Assembly (NCBI GenBank): GCA_033032865.1
Contig: JAWHQI010000065.1
Coordinates: 2,542,001 to 2,606,000 of the forward strand
Source: Dactylorhiza incarnata
Lineage: Eukaryota > Streptophyta > Magnoliopsida > Asparagales > Orchidaceae
Length of the DNA: 64,000 nt
Direction: 5' to 3'
The notes beneath the pieces were generated by a model, which saw only the letters and a list, made by a program, of their open reading frames with translations, had not been told where the DNA came from and searched no databases. Position 1 is the first letter of the stretch. The number at the start of each line of letters is the position of its first letter. Shown one piece after another: positions 1 to 11,132 of this stretch. Position numbers and translations under genes: made by a program.

Positions 1-1387
1 TGAGCCACTAGGCTCTTTTCTTTCACAAGCTTCTCCTCAAGGTCCTTGATGACCTTGTTCTTATGGGATATGGTGCTCAAATGTACAATTGTTATTCCCT
101 TTAGATGGCTTATTTGTCTACTCATCTGAACCACCATGGAAGGTGACTCAATGCATTCTTTCTCAGATATCTTAAGGGAAACAATTTCCTGGGCTTGCCG
201 CTTGGCCAGCTTCTTGCTCTTTTTTAGAGCTTCCAAGAGGGCACCATATCTGTCAATCAATTGATTGACATCTTCCTCAGATTCTGAATCACTTTCACCA
301 TTTGATGAAGGTGGTTCATTGTCTGGACTTGTCTCATAATCAGAAGAAGAGATGGAATGAATCAATACCTGCTCACTGTCAGAATTGTTCTGACTGTCTT
401 CCTCATCAGTGATGGCCATGAGGCCTAGCTGACTTTGTCCTCTTCATCCTCCTCAATATCACTGTCTGAATGTGATAGAGGGGCCCTGATTCCAACCTTG
501 GCAGCAGGACAAGCATCATCTTTTTCTGCTACAAACAGCCCAATGTAGGCTTCCTCTTCATCATCTGAATCTGAAGTTGAGGATTCAGATTCACTCCAGC
601 TCTTTCCTTTCTTTGTTAGGAAGGATTTTTCACTCTTCCTATCCTTTTGGTGGTGATGTTTCTTATCACCCTTTTCCTTCCTTTTGACTAGACAGTCAGC
701 AATGACATGTCCAGGCTTGCTGCAGCAATAGCAAATGATGTTATTTGAAATATGTTTACCAGATTTAGATTCATACATGTCACCCTTGGGGTGCTGCCTT
801 TCAGATCTGCTGTGGTCCTTCTTGGAGTGTGAGGAGGAGGAGGGCTTGTTCTTCCACTACTTCCTCCTCATCATCTTCTTGAATTGCCTTGAGAAGGCAG
901 CACACTCCTCATCAGATGAAGAGCTGTCTGAAGTGATGTTCTCAGACTTATTTGATTTAGCACTCCTTCTTGGAGGAGACACCATCCCGACCTTCCTCTT
1001 CTTGGAGCTATCAGCCTTGAGAGCCACAGATCTCTCCCTTGCATGAGCCCTTGTTGAAGTGTCCTCTTCCTTTCTTGCAGATAACTACATCTCATATGAG
1101 AGCAGCTTCCCAAATAGTGTGTGAGTATGAGTTTCACCAAGCTTGACCACTTCCCTGCTGACACATATTTTTGTGTCCCAGTCTCTAGTTAGAGATCTTA
1201 GGAACTTGTCATTAAGCTCATAGTCACTGAACACTCATTCATTGGTTCTTAGTTCATTGACTATCCTAAAGAACCTTTCATAACAAATAGAAATGCTTTC
1301 CTGGCTCAGCTGCCTGAAAGCTTCATATTCTTAGTTGAGGAGTGATTTTCTATCATCCCTCACCTCAGCTGTACCAAATTTTAGTAC
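1..1387 (-). pseudogene. Ty1/copia (Sirevirus-like) gag fragment
   Basis: This is a minus-strand capsid (Gag) remnant. Reading from 1387 downward it begins inside the UBN2-type Gag domain with residues like EVRDDRKSLLN and FFRIVNELR. It continues through an acidic, Ser-rich region and contains an intact CCHC zinc knuckle, CYCCSKPGHVIADC, at about 694-735. The part nearest base 1 looks like the coiled-coil tail also seen in the gag of element H (NKVIKDLEEKL). Several stops and frame changes break it. The longest open stretch is 425-778. The Gag N-terminus is missing, and at about 1387 the sequence switches to plus-strand extra-ORF sequence. It is clearly homologous to the gags at 28107-29038, 40940-42862 and 58145-60314. 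The family call is firm; the exact left limit lies outside the window. Confidence 0.8.
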
Positions 1388-2025
1388 TTGATAATGACAA
1401 AGCTCATACTCAGCAAAAGAACAAATTGTGCTCAGATTCTATTTGATAAAATTAGGGAAAGCTTTAGTGCCCCAAATTTTGGTAGAATACTATCCTTATA
1501 TCTGTTGTCTAATCTACCAGATATGCTAAACAAAAAAATTGGGCACTCCCATTCATTGCATGAAGAAAATGGACATAAGAACTCTGGAAAGGTTGGAGAA
1601 GGTGTTTTCTAAAGCTTCAAAGAAATCAAAGGAAGTCAGTTCAATGAAGAGGAAGAGAGCTTCTATAGCTGAAGGAAGCTCTTCTGGAGAAGAGGAACAT
1701 GTGGATAGTCCTACCCCTGCACAAAATGAGGGGGAGACTGGTTAGACATCAGTTCAAAGTTTCACTACAGAACCATTGGGTGAGCCCATAATCACTGAAG
1801 AGGTTGTTCCTACTGCTTCTACTAAAGCAGCAGTTATTAGAGAAGGTGCTCCTCAAGGAGGTGTCCCAGTTTAGGGGGGAGACTCAAGGTGAGTTCCCTG
1901 CTCTAGAAGTTGAGGAAGAAACCCCCACTGGGTTGGAACTCCAAGAAAACCTAGAAATTTCTGAGACAGTTTTGAATGATACTGTTATTGAGGAAGAAGG
2001 ACCAGGAGTTGAAGTTCTAAGATAG
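1388..2025 (+). pseudogene. Element B: extra ORF (3' of pol), first segment
   Basis: This is a degenerate plus-strand coding segment in two or three frames. Residues such as CAQILFDKIRESF followed by PNFGR match VDWGQILFDKIKASL and PSFGR in the extra ORF of element E (about 32490-32540, minus). After it comes a basic stretch (SMKRKRAS) and a long acidic, Glu-rich tail. Sirevirus-type elements commonly carry an extra ORF between pol and the 3' LTR, sometimes called env-like; I do not see a convincing membrane segment here. The segment stops at the target duplication of element A and resumes at 9913. Its function is unknown. Confidence 0.6.
2021..2025. repeat. Target-site duplication of element A (left copy)
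   Basis: GATAG lies directly before the 5' LTR and is repeated exactly at 9908-9912, directly after the 3' LTR. A 5-bp duplication is typical of copia integrase. Confidence 0.95.
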
Positions 2026-2670
2026 TGTTGAAAATGTTGAAGTGGAAGTTTATGGAAGTTGGCGGTCTGGGGGGAGGTCGCGCGGTCTGGCAAGCCGCGC
2101 GGTCTTGCGGTCTCCTCTAGCGGTCTGACCTCTCTGGTCTAACCGCGGTCTGTTCGGCGTGACCGCCGTTCTTCTGTCCAAGGGTGCCGAGGTGAGGCCG
2201 CGCGGTATGGTTGTGTGACCGCGTGGCGAGCTGTCTTCTGTTCGATGTAACCGCGCGGTCTGGTGCTTGTGACTGCGTGGTGGGGGCAGCCCGGTCTGGT
2301 GGCTGTCCGGGTTCTTTGTGGTGCGCACGGACTAAGGTCTTCTTAGTCGCGTGGTCTCCGGTTGGTGTTTGCATGGCTGGTCCTTCGGCGATCAGCTGGT
2401 ATATGTGGTCACAGGTGGTTGGTCGACTTGGCGGGCTGTTGCCCTAGTCGGCCTGGTGTGTTCGCAGTCTCTGGAGGAGGTCAGGTGGCGAACACAGGTA
2501 GTGAGCATCATGACCGGGCGAGTTGTCATGATCGCGCGGCTTCTGCTGAAGTCGGCGAGCTCACTAAGCAGGAGGATCTTTTGCTGATCGCGCGGGTTGA
2601 CCGGTCTGGTCACGCGGTCAAGGGTGGTGACTCTATCTCATAGGACGGTGACTGGATCATGTCGCCCGCC

Positions 2671-2679
2671 TATATATAG
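2671..2679 (+). promoter_or_regulatory. TATA box of element A 5' LTR
   Basis: TATATATAG sits in the LTR after a GC-rich U3-like region. Transcription would be expected to start about 30 bases downstream, near 2700. The corresponding site in the 3' LTR (about 8013) is TAAATATAG, so that copy is weakened. Confidence 0.7.
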
Positions 2680-3119
2680 GATTCACTGTAGCAGCAAAAT
2701 TATAGTACCAAGTGTAAGCAGAACTCACAGTCTCATTTCTTGTGGCCGGTCGATCTTGCTGATTGAACTTCTTTTGTGCAGCTTCTACGGATTATGCAGG
2801 TAGCAGCGGTCACCTCCTCTTCTGAAGATGTTCGGGCGGTCTCGCGGCTTGCAGTGCGGGTTGCTGGAGTTCGATAGGATCAGTGGAGTTTGGGAGTTCG
2901 CGTGGTCCTCAGTTGGTGTTGTTCAAGTCGCAGGCAGGCAGTTCGTGTGGTCTTGTTCTCTAGCCGAGCGAACTCGCAGGTCGGGCGGTCAGGCGGTCCC
3001 AGTCAGGCAGACCGCTGGTTATCTTTTTCAGCTTGTTTTCTCTTCTGTTTTTTGTGTACTGGCAAAATCATGTCTCGCCATGTATACCTCACCTTGTAAT
3101 GAAGGTTTCTGGTAGCATC

Positions 3120-3125
3120 AATAAA
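3120..3125 (+). terminator. Polyadenylation signal of element A LTR
   Basis: AATAAA lies about 95 bases before the LTR end. The same hexamer is kept at 9808-9813 in the 3' LTR, where it would act on the element transcript. Confidence 0.6.
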
Positions 3126-3219
3126 GATTGAAGTTGTTTTTTCATGTGCTTCTGGTTGTTGGCTTGAACTTTGAGTTATACTATTCCTGCTCACTCCTAG
3201 ATCTACGGAAAATTTCACA

Positions 3220-3231
3220 TGGTATCAGAGC
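3220..3231 (+). other. Element A primer-binding site
   Basis: TGGTATCAGAGC follows the LTR directly. It is the usual copia primer-binding site, complementary to the 3' end of initiator methionine tRNA. Confidence 0.92.
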
Positions 3232-3307
3232 CAGGTTGGAGTGGATAGAGCAATGAATAACTCATAGTTGCCATCGCCTTTGTGAAGAAGGAACCAGTGG
3301 TAGAGCC

Positions 3308-4795
3308 ATGGAAGCAAGGGGTCTTGGAATTGAGATGCTCAACTCGACTAACTTCAAAAAGTGGAAGTCGTGTATGCAGAGTTATCTTCTGGGTGAGGAT
3401 CTCTGGGAGGTGGTTGGAGGAGAGAGCACGGAGGAAGTTATCCTGATTGGGGTTAACGGTCACGAGGTGAGGAACTGGAGGCGGATTAATGCCAAAGCAG
3501 AGTTCGCCCTGAAAAGGGCAATATCACCTGACCTGTTCGATCATATCTTGGGGTGTGGATCAGCTGTAGAGATCTGGAGAGCCCTGGATGGGCTGTTTAA
3601 CAAGAAGAATGTGGCAAGACTTCAATTCCTGGAGAATGAGCTGGCCAGATCGGCTCAAGGTGATCTTTCTATCTCTACGTTCTTTCTGAAGATGAAGAAC
3701 CTGTGCGCTGAGATTTCAACACTGGATCCTGATGAGCCAATTTCTGAGGCGAAGCTGAAGAGGCACATCATCCGTGGCTTACGGAAGGAGTATGTGGCCT
3801 TTGTGACGTCGGTGCAGGGTTGGGCAAATCAGCCGTCTCTGCTGGAGCTGGAAAATATGCTTACGTCGCAGGAGAGTCTGGCAAGGCAGGCGGGGGTGTC
3901 AGTGTCTGGGGGAGATGGCGAAGTTCTCTTCACAGGGAAGAAGAAGAATTGGGATAAGAAGAAGAAGACCGCTGGAGGCAATGAGCCTTCAACTTCGGGA
4001 CAACAGGAGAGGGGCTATGCTCCTAAGGCTGAAGGGAAGAAGAAAGGAGAGGGACCCAAATGCTTCGGATGCGGGAAGCTTGGTCACATCAGGAAGGATT
4101 GCCGGGTGAATCTTCAGCCAGGGCATGCTGCTGCAGGAAAGGAGGAAGCTGATGCCAGACAGATTGATGGAGGATGGGGAGGAGCCTTCTCGGCTTCTGT
4201 TGGAGCTACGACTCCTATCAACTATCAGGAGGACTGTATCGTGGACTCGGGGTGTGGTCATCACCTCACCGGGGACGAGTCGAAGCTTTCTTCAGCTCAG
4301 CCGTACTCAGGTAATGTTGCCATTATTACTGCTGATAATATCGTGCATGCTGTCGAGAAGGTGGGGGTTGTTTCCTTGGGCAGTGATAGAGGGCCGCTTA
4401 CGTTGAAGAGTGTCTATCATGTACCTGGAATGAGGAAAAACCTCTTCTCCGTGACCAACGCTGTAGACGCTGGGTATCACGTTCTGTTCGTCCTAACAGA
4501 AGTGAAGTTTCTTCGGAATGTGGAGGCAGTGAAGGCTGAGGTCGTTCATGTCGGGAGGAGGGCAAAAGACTTGTTCGTTTTATCGACAAGTTCTTATGTC
4601 GACAAGATGAGGACGAATGATAGTGTTGTAATATGGCACGAGAGGTTGGGGCATGTAGGCATGGATATGCTGAAGGCTATGGCGGTTAAAGGTCTGGTCA
4701 AGGGCCTGCCTAGTCTATCTTCCTACGGAGACGGTCATGTTTGCGCTGGATGTCAGTTCGGCAAGTCTCATCGACTACCGTTTGAAAAGTCGTAG
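3308..4795 (+). pseudogene. Element A gag, protease and GAG-pre-integrase segment
   Basis: This 495-residue open segment starts at the first ATG after the primer-binding site (MEARGLGIEM). Residues about 10-200 match the copia Gag (UBN2-type) pattern, with a CCHC knuckle CFGCGKLGHIRKDC near residue 250. The retroviral-type aspartic protease follows without a break, with active-site motif VDSGCGHHLTG near residue 312. The GAG-pre-integrase zinc motif (HERLGH, then CAGCQFGK) lies near 443-485. Gag and pol therefore share one frame, as usual for copia. A TAG at 4793-4795 interrupts the polyprotein, and the same frame then continues into integrase. The stop is most simply a decay mutation. Confidence 0.9.
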
Positions 4796-5335
4796 AGAAG
4801 GAGTAGTGTGCCGTTGGAGTGCATCCACGATGACTTGATGGGACCGACTGCTACCCCAAGCCTCGGAGGCAGCAGGTATATGCTGGTGTTGATCGACGAT
4901 TACACCAGATATGTCTGGGTATATTTTTTGAAGGAGATGGCGGAGGCGTTTGCCAAGTTTGTGGAGTTCAAGGAGCTCGTGGAGGGTCGGCTAAATCCGC
5001 GGATAAAGTAGCTGAGGACTGACAACGGAGGGGAGTTCACCTCTGGTGAGTTCTCTAGTTTTTGCAGGAAGGCGGGCATCTGGAGGGAGCTTACTTGTGC
5101 ACATACTCCACAACAAAACGGAGTTGCAGAGCGGAAGATCTGTCATCTGACGGAGACCTGCAAGTGTTGGCTGCATGCCAAGAGTATCCCAAAGTCCTTC
5201 TGGGTGGAGGGAATGTCTTGTGCTGCCTACGTCATCAACAAGATGCCTCTCAGTCCCATCAATATGAAGACCCCGCATGAATTGATGTTCAAGGAAAAGC
5301 CAAGTGTGGCGCACCTTCGGGTTTTGGCTCCACTT
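4796..5335 (+). pseudogene. Element A integrase core segment
   Basis: This continues the polyprotein frame after the 4793 stop. The catalytic core of copia integrase is recognisable: LIDDYTRYVWVYF holds the first Asp, LRTDNGGEFTS the second, and [11 protein letters not shown] the Glu. A second TAG at 5009-5011 stands just before LRTDNGG, and near 5320-5335 the frame shifts by one or two bases. The three catalytic positions are preserved, but the enzyme could not be made as one chain. Confidence 0.88.
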
Positions 5336-6012
5336 GCTATGTGCATGTTCCAGATGCGGTTCGGACGAAGCTAGATGCGAAGGCAAGGAAGCTAGTCTTT
5401 GTGGGATATGATGATCGGAAGAAGGGCTGGAAGTGCATGGACTCGGAGATGCGGAGATTTATTGTATCTCGCAACGTCGTGTTCGATGAGGTGATGTCAT
5501 ACAAGGGGAGCTCTGGTGTTGAGTTACCAGAAAGCAGGGTGGAGGAGACGGAGAGAGCTGTGGAAAATCTTCAGGTGGAGCTGCCTGTGTCATCAGGTGG
5601 TCCACCCATGTCTAGTTCTGAGGCGGAGGCTTCTGGATCAGGAAGCAGGGGGAGCGATGCTCCTAGTACGTCTGGAAGGGGAGCTAGGGAAGAAGCAACT
5701 GAAGATACTGCGAGTCAGGGGAAGGCGTTGCGGAGATCGAAGCGAACTATCATTGCCCCTGATCGCTATACAGGAGGAAACATGGTAAGCTTTGTCTCGT
5801 GTTTCTTTGCTGGTCCCTTGGATGAGAGGGAGCCGTCGAGCTTTGAAAAGGCCAAAGGCGTGGAACACTGGGATTCAACTATGCAGGAAGAGATGAGTGC
5901 TCTTGAGAAGAATGAGACTTGGTCTCTAGTGCCCATGCCCAAGGGTATCACCCCTGTGACATGCAAGTGGGTCTATAAGCTTAAGAAGAAGGCTGATGGC
6001 AGTATCGAGTGA
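5336..6012 (+). pseudogene. Element A integrase C-terminus to start of reverse transcriptase
   Basis: After the frameshift the open frame begins near HVPDAVRTKLD and includes GYDDRKKGWKC and VVFDEVM, which are typical of the region after the copia integrase core. A Ser/Glu-rich linker follows, then the start of RT (LEKNETWSLVPMPKG and CKWVYKLKKKADG). A TGA at 6010-6012 replaces the sense codon expected before YKARLVA. Frame is lost again near 6040. Confidence 0.85.
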
Positions 6013-7376
6013 TACAAGGCTCGCCTTGTGGCTCGGGATTCTCAGAACAATACGGTGAAGACTATGAAGAGACATTCAGTCCGGTGGCAAAAATGACTTC
6101 AGTTCGAGTTGTGATTGCCTTGGCGGCGTGTTGGAGGTGGGAGATTTGGCATCTCGACGTAAAGAATGCGTTCTTGTACGACGAGATTGACAAGGACATC
6201 TTCATGGTCCAGCCGCCAGGCTTCGTGTCTGAAGATTTTCCTGAATATGTCAGCAAGTTGAAGAAGGCCTTGTATGGGTTGAAGCAAGCGCCGAGGGCAT
6301 GGTATGGAAAGATAGCAGAATATCTCATATTCTGTGGGTTTGGTGCTTCAGACTTAGACTCAAGCTTGTTCGTCAAGAAGAGCGGGGAGCTTCAAGTCAA
6401 CGTGCTGCTCTACGTTGACGATATGATCGTGACGGGGAATTCAAAGGTGGAGGTAGCAAAGATTCAGGCTGAGTTATCCATCAGGTTCGAGATGAAGGAC
6501 TTGGGTGAGCTTCACCATTTCCTTGGACTCGAAGTGCAGAGGAAGGAAAGTGGAGTGCTGGTGTCCCAAGCTGGATATGCGAAGCGAATCGTGGAGCGGT
6601 TCAGCATGAAGGAAGGGAAGTGCATTTCCACACCTCTGGAGAAGGCCATGAAACTTTGCAAGGATGAGGGGAGGATTCTGGAAGATCCGCTGGTGTTCCG
6701 GGCTCTGGTTGGGAGCTTGATCTATCTGACGATTACCAGGCCGGATATTGCGTATGCAGTTGGCAGGGTGAGCTGTTATATGGCGGAACCACGGATGCCT
6801 CATCTTCTAGCAGCCAAGAGTATATTGAAGTATGTCAAGGCGACTTCGGATATGGGTCTCTTTTATAGGAGGGATGCGGGCTTCGAGGTGCATGGTTACA
6901 TGGATGCTGATTACGGGGGAGATTCGTATGATCGAAAGTCGACGTCTGGATACGTCTTCATGGCGGGACCTACAGCTATATCATGGTGCAGTAAGAAGCA
7001 GGATTCCGTATCTGTCTCTACCATAGAAGCGGAATACAAGGCTTCGGCTTTGGCAGCTCAAGAAGCCATCTGGCTTAGGAGGTTGGTAGGAGACATCCAT
7101 AAGGAGGTTCGGGGTCCGACTCTGCTCCGCGGCGACAATGAGAGTGCTCTCAAACTAGTTACTAATCTAGTTTGTCATGCGAGGACCAAGCATATCGAGA
7201 TCGAGCATCATTTCATTCGTAAGAAGGTGCTGGAGGGGTCTCTATCGGTCGAGCATGTTCGGAGTCAGGACAATGTTGCTGACATCTTCACAAAGGTGCT
7301 GGCGAAGGGGTCGTTTACTCGGCTAAGGAGTTTACTTGGACTGTTTTCAACTTCCCACTTCAAGGGGGAGTGCTGA
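6009..7376 (+). pseudogene. Element A reverse transcriptase and RNase H segment
   Basis: This is the longest unbroken part of element A pol, about 450 residues. RT motifs include [32 protein letters not shown] and the intact catalytic box LLYVDDMIVTG. RNase H follows with DADYGG, STIEAEY and RGDNESALKL, then RTKHIEIEHHFIR and DIFTK. The stop lies inside the first bases of the 3' LTR, directly after the polypurine tract. The start codon here is not native, because the segment is the tail of the interrupted polyprotein. Confidence 0.9.
7361..7370 (+). other. Element A polypurine tract
   Basis: CAAGGGGGAG abuts the 3' LTR start (TGCTGAAAAG). It is the expected primer for plus-strand DNA synthesis. 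Confidence 0.9.
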
Positions 7377-8315
7377 AAAGGTTGAAGTGGAAGTTTGTGG
7401 AAGTTGGCGGTCTGGGGGGAGGTCGCGCGGTCTGGCAAACCACACGGTCTTGCGGTCTCCTCTGGCGGTCTGACCTCTCTAGTCTAACCGCGGGCTGTTC
7501 GGCGTGACCGCCGTTCTTCTGTCCAAGGGTGCCGAGGTGAGGCCGCGCGGTCTGGTTGTGTGACTGCGTGGCGAGCTGTCTTCTGTTCGATGTAACCGCG
7601 CGGTCTGGTGCTTGTGACTGCGTGGTGGGGGCAGCCCGGTTTGGTGGCTGTCCGGGTTCTTTGTGGTGCACGCGTACTAAGGTCTTCTTTGTCGCGCGGT
7701 CTCCGGTTGGTGTTCGCATGGTTGGTCCTTCGACGATCAGCTGGTATATGCGGTCACAGGTGGTTGGTCGACTTGGCGGGCTGTTGCCCTAGTCGGCCTG
7801 GTGTGTTCGCGGTCTCTGGAGGAGGTCGGCTGGCGAACACAGGTAGTGAGCATCATGACCGGGCGAGTTGTCATGATCGCGCGGCTTCTGCTGAAGTCGG
7901 CGAGCTCACTAAGCAGGAGGATCTATTGCTGACCGCGCGGGTTGACCGGTCTGGTCGCGCGGTTAAGGGTGGTGACTCTATCTCATAGGACGGTGACTGG
8001 ATCAGGTCGCCCACCTAAATATAGGAGTCTCTGTAGCAGCAAAATTATCGCACCAAGTGTAAGCAGAACTCGCGGCTAGTTCTTGCGGTCTCATTTCTTG
8101 TGACCGGACGATCTTGCTGATTGAACTTCTTTTGTGCAGCTTCTGCGGATTGTGCGGGTAGCAGCGGTCACCTCCTATTCTGAAGGTGTTCGGGCGGTCT
8201 CGCGGCTTGCAGTGCGGGTTGCTGGAGTTTGGGAGGATCAGTGGAGTTCGGGAGTTCGCGGGGTTCTCAGCTAGTGTTGTTCAAGTCGCAGGCAGGCAGT
8301 TCGGGCGGTCTTATT

Positions 8316-9641
8316 TGTTGGATCTTACGGCGCCCTTAGAGGGGGGGGGGGGTGAATAAGGGAATAAAATTCTTTCTATAATTTTCAAGATAATTACTAA
8401 ATTATTTTATAATGAAGGAGATTGAAATAAACAATTTAGATTTAGAATTGAAAACTTAGAACACAATATAATAGAGATTACGCCAAATGATACAAATCAA
8501 GTAAACACAAAAGAGACATGATTATATATATGAAAAAGTGTTTACATAAATTTGATTTCTATATCGCTAGAAATCGGAGGCGTACAAATGTAAATTTCTT
8601 TTTGTTTACCAATCCTTCTCCCAAGGATCGGAAGGCTATCACTTGTCTCTCCCTAGACCAAGCCCAAGCCTATCCTCTAGATCTTCCCAAGATCTAGACG
8701 TAGCACACAAGGCCACGATTTCCCACCAAGCCACACAAGGACTTGGACGCTCCGCACAAAGAAGCGATTTTCCCCTAAGCCACGCAAGGACTTAGACGCT
8801 CCGCACAAGGAAGCGATTTTCCCTACCAATACAAAGTAAAATGTATATAAATGAAAATACAAGATAAAATAAGAACTCCCTAGAAATTCAGATCTCTGAA
8901 AGGAAGGTTGAAGCCTCGAGATGATCCTTGATGTAGAAGCGCGTCCGATCTCGTCTTCAATTTCAAACCTTCTCAGCATAAATGGGAGTTCATGAGGTTC
9001 TGGAGCTCTCTGGATGGAATGCACTCAGGAAGGGACTTTGAATCTTTAGTGGTTGAAATGCACGAACACAAGGTGTCAATTTATAGAAAATCGTTGTCGG
9101 AATTCCGACAGTGACTGTCGGAATTTTCCGACAGCGCAAAACTGCCGGTCGTGGTGCTGTCGTGGGCAGTTGTTGTAACCTCCGAGCTGTCGCCTGGGCG
9201 ACATCGATGTCGGATTTCCGACATCTCAAAACTGCTTTTCGTCGTGCTGCCATGGGGGAAAGTAGTTGTAACTTCTCTGCTGTCGCCTGGGCGACATTGA
9301 CTGTCGCCTGGGCGACAGTGACTGTCGCCTGGGCGACATCTCCTCTTCATTTTTGCCATCCGAAACTTCTCCAGACTGTAGATTGAGTCGTTCTCATCTC
9401 CGAAATGGGGTGGCACATTCCGTAACTCTTCCTGGATTGAAAGTTATGGCCATTTTAAGATCAGCACACAAAACTCATCCAACCTGAGACTTGTCGTTCT
9501 CGGATCATGCCCATGAACGAGGACTTGTCTCCTCATTGAACCTATACAACCTGGCCACTATAAACACACAAAAGACTAGATCAAATACAACACGGTATTT
9601 GTTATTCTCAAACCAAGAGATGCGGAAAGCAAGCTCCAACA
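8316..9641 (-). mobile_element. Element S: solo LTR, Sirevirus-like
   Basis: This 1326-bp unit starts TGTTGGA and ends TCCAACA on the plus strand, flanked by TTATT at 8311-8315 and 9642-9646. It has no coding domains, primer-binding site or internal region, so it is a solo LTR left by LTR-LTR recombination. The plus-strand start, with a G-run at 8341-8352 followed by TGAATA, resembles the minus-oriented LTRs of E, G and H, so I infer minus orientation. It contains four near-palindromes with CpG at 9188-9338. It is younger than element A. Confidence 0.88.
9188..9338. repeat. Near-palindrome cluster inside solo LTR S
   Basis: TGTCGCCTGGGCGACA occurs at 9188-9203, 9281-9296, 9302-9317 and 9323-9338. 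Each copy can fold on itself apart from the centre, and the last three have a 21-bp period. Each copy contains CpG sites. Confidence 0.85.
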
Positions 9642-9912
9642 TTATTCTCTAGCCGAGCGAACTCGCAGGTCGTCGGTCAGGCGGTCTCAGTCAGGCAGAC
9701 CACTGGTTATCTTTTTCAGCTTGTTTTCTCTTCTGTTTTTTGTGTACTGACGAAATCATGTCTCGCCATGTATACCTCACCTTGTAATGAAGTTTTCTGC
9801 TAGCATCAATAAAGATTGAAGTTGTTTTTTCATGTGCTTCTGGTTGTTCGCTTGAACTTTGAGTTATACTATTCCTGCTCGCTCCTAGATCTACGGAAAA
9901 TTTCACAGATAG

Positions 9913-11132
9913 GACTCCCCTGACATTCTTTTTGATGATGATGCAATTGATGACATGTATCAAAGTTTGCAAAGAAGAGTGGTTAGAAAAGAGCAAGATG
10001 TTCCAAGTACATTTGCTCCACAGCCTCAAGAAGAAACTTGAGGCACTTTGATTACTCAAATAAAAGAATTGCTAGCAAAAGAAAGAATTCATTATCAATC
10101 ATTTGTTGGCAATGTGATGAAGCACTTTAAGGAAGACATATCTGCTCAGATAAAAGAGGTGAAGGTCGAGATTGACCATTCAATGCTCAAATCACTGGCT
10201 GGTTAACCAAAGCAGGAATAATAGTGGATTGCAATATGAATGCACTTCAATCTCTGGGTACTAGGATGGATTCTACCCTAGAATATCATCCAAAATCAGG
10301 GCAAGACCTAGAAAGTGCAGTTGATTGGATCACCAAGAGAATCACTGACAGTTAGAAGGTCATAATGAACAGATGTGTGAACACTCAAGAGTTAACAAAT
10401 GAGACTTTATCTTGGAAGTTGGAATACTCCTCATAGGACATTCAAAGAAGTATTATTGAAGAAGTCAAAAGGGAGAGAAGATTGGAACTGATTAAGCCCT
10501 TTGGATAGTGAATAAACTTCAACACTCCCTGGGAGTCAATCCCATAGTGACTGAGCCTCCATGGTCTGACGGTCCTTATTACACTCCTGAGGAAGCTAGT
10601 TCAAGTCTGCACAAGAGGCAAAGACTTTCAGAAGAAGAATTAACTGCTAAGAGAAGAAGCTAGAGCAAATGATCCTAGCTTTGAAATATGGAGTCCAAAG
10701 TCAAGGCACATAATTCTACAAACATGGAATGACTTTGAAAGCATTGGAAAAGATACAGACAAATATCATTCCACTAATGAATGTACTAAATACATGAAGA
10801 ATGAATCGCATAGGAGGGCATACATGAAACAAAAAAAAGATGGAACACTACCAAGGAATGCTTCTCCTGTCTCTAACAGATGCATTCCTAAGCCTTTCAG
10901 TTTCTTGGACAGACAAAAGCAAAAGGAGAAAGTTGAAGGAAAGAAGAAGGAGACTTGAGTGTTAGATGGGCTAAAGACAAATGTTGTTTTTACAAACATG
11001 TTTGAAAACATTTGACATATTTATATATGTGATATTTTGAATGTTATCTCTATTCAATATGTCATTACTTTAATATTTGTATGTGTAGTTTATCTTTGAG
11101 TGAGGTTCTAACTTCTTCAAATAGGGGGAGAT
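9913..11132 (+). pseudogene. Element B: extra ORF, second segment, and 3' untranslated region
   Basis: This is the continuation of B beyond element A. Coding traces are broken by many stops and frameshifts. They are Lys/Glu-rich, as in the extra ORFs of E and G. No known domain is visible. The segment leads into a polypurine tract (AAATAGGGGGAGAT, about 11119-11132) directly before the LTR. No open frame of note remains in the last 400 bases. Confidence 0.6.

Larger units (their letters stand above)
2026..3219 (+). repeat. Element A 5' LTR
   Basis: This 1194-bp LTR begins TGTTGAAAA and ends TTTCACA, directly before the primer-binding site. The first kilobase is GC-rich and studded with the short word GCGGTCT. 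A TATA box lies at 2671-2679 and a polyadenylation signal AATAAA at 3120-3125. The same order is present in the 3' LTR from 7371. Confidence 0.95.
2026..9907 (+). mobile_element. Element A: complete Ty1/copia retrotransposon
   Basis: The element has a 5' LTR (2026-3219), an initiator-Met-tRNA-type primer-binding site (3220), a gag-pol region (3308-7376), a polypurine tract (7361-7370) and a 3' LTR (7371-9907). The whole is bounded by perfect GATAG target duplications. The LTRs start with TG and end with CA. The two LTRs have drifted by scattered substitutions, for example in the first 30 bases, so the insertion is not recent. The 3' LTR carries the nested solo LTR S. Gag-pol has three in-frame stops and at least two frameshifts, so this copy is not autonomous. 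I could not assign the copia lineage by eye; it is not of the Sirevirus type found elsewhere in the window. Confidence 0.95.
7371..9907 (+). repeat. Element A 3' LTR, split by solo LTR S
   Basis: The LTR occupies 7371-8315 and resumes at 9642-9907. Without the insertion and one copy of its 5-bp duplication it is about 1206 bp, close to the 1194-bp 5' LTR. At the insertion point the 5' LTR reads GGTCTTGTTCTCTAG, and the joined 3' LTR reads the same with one substitution. Confidence 0.95.
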
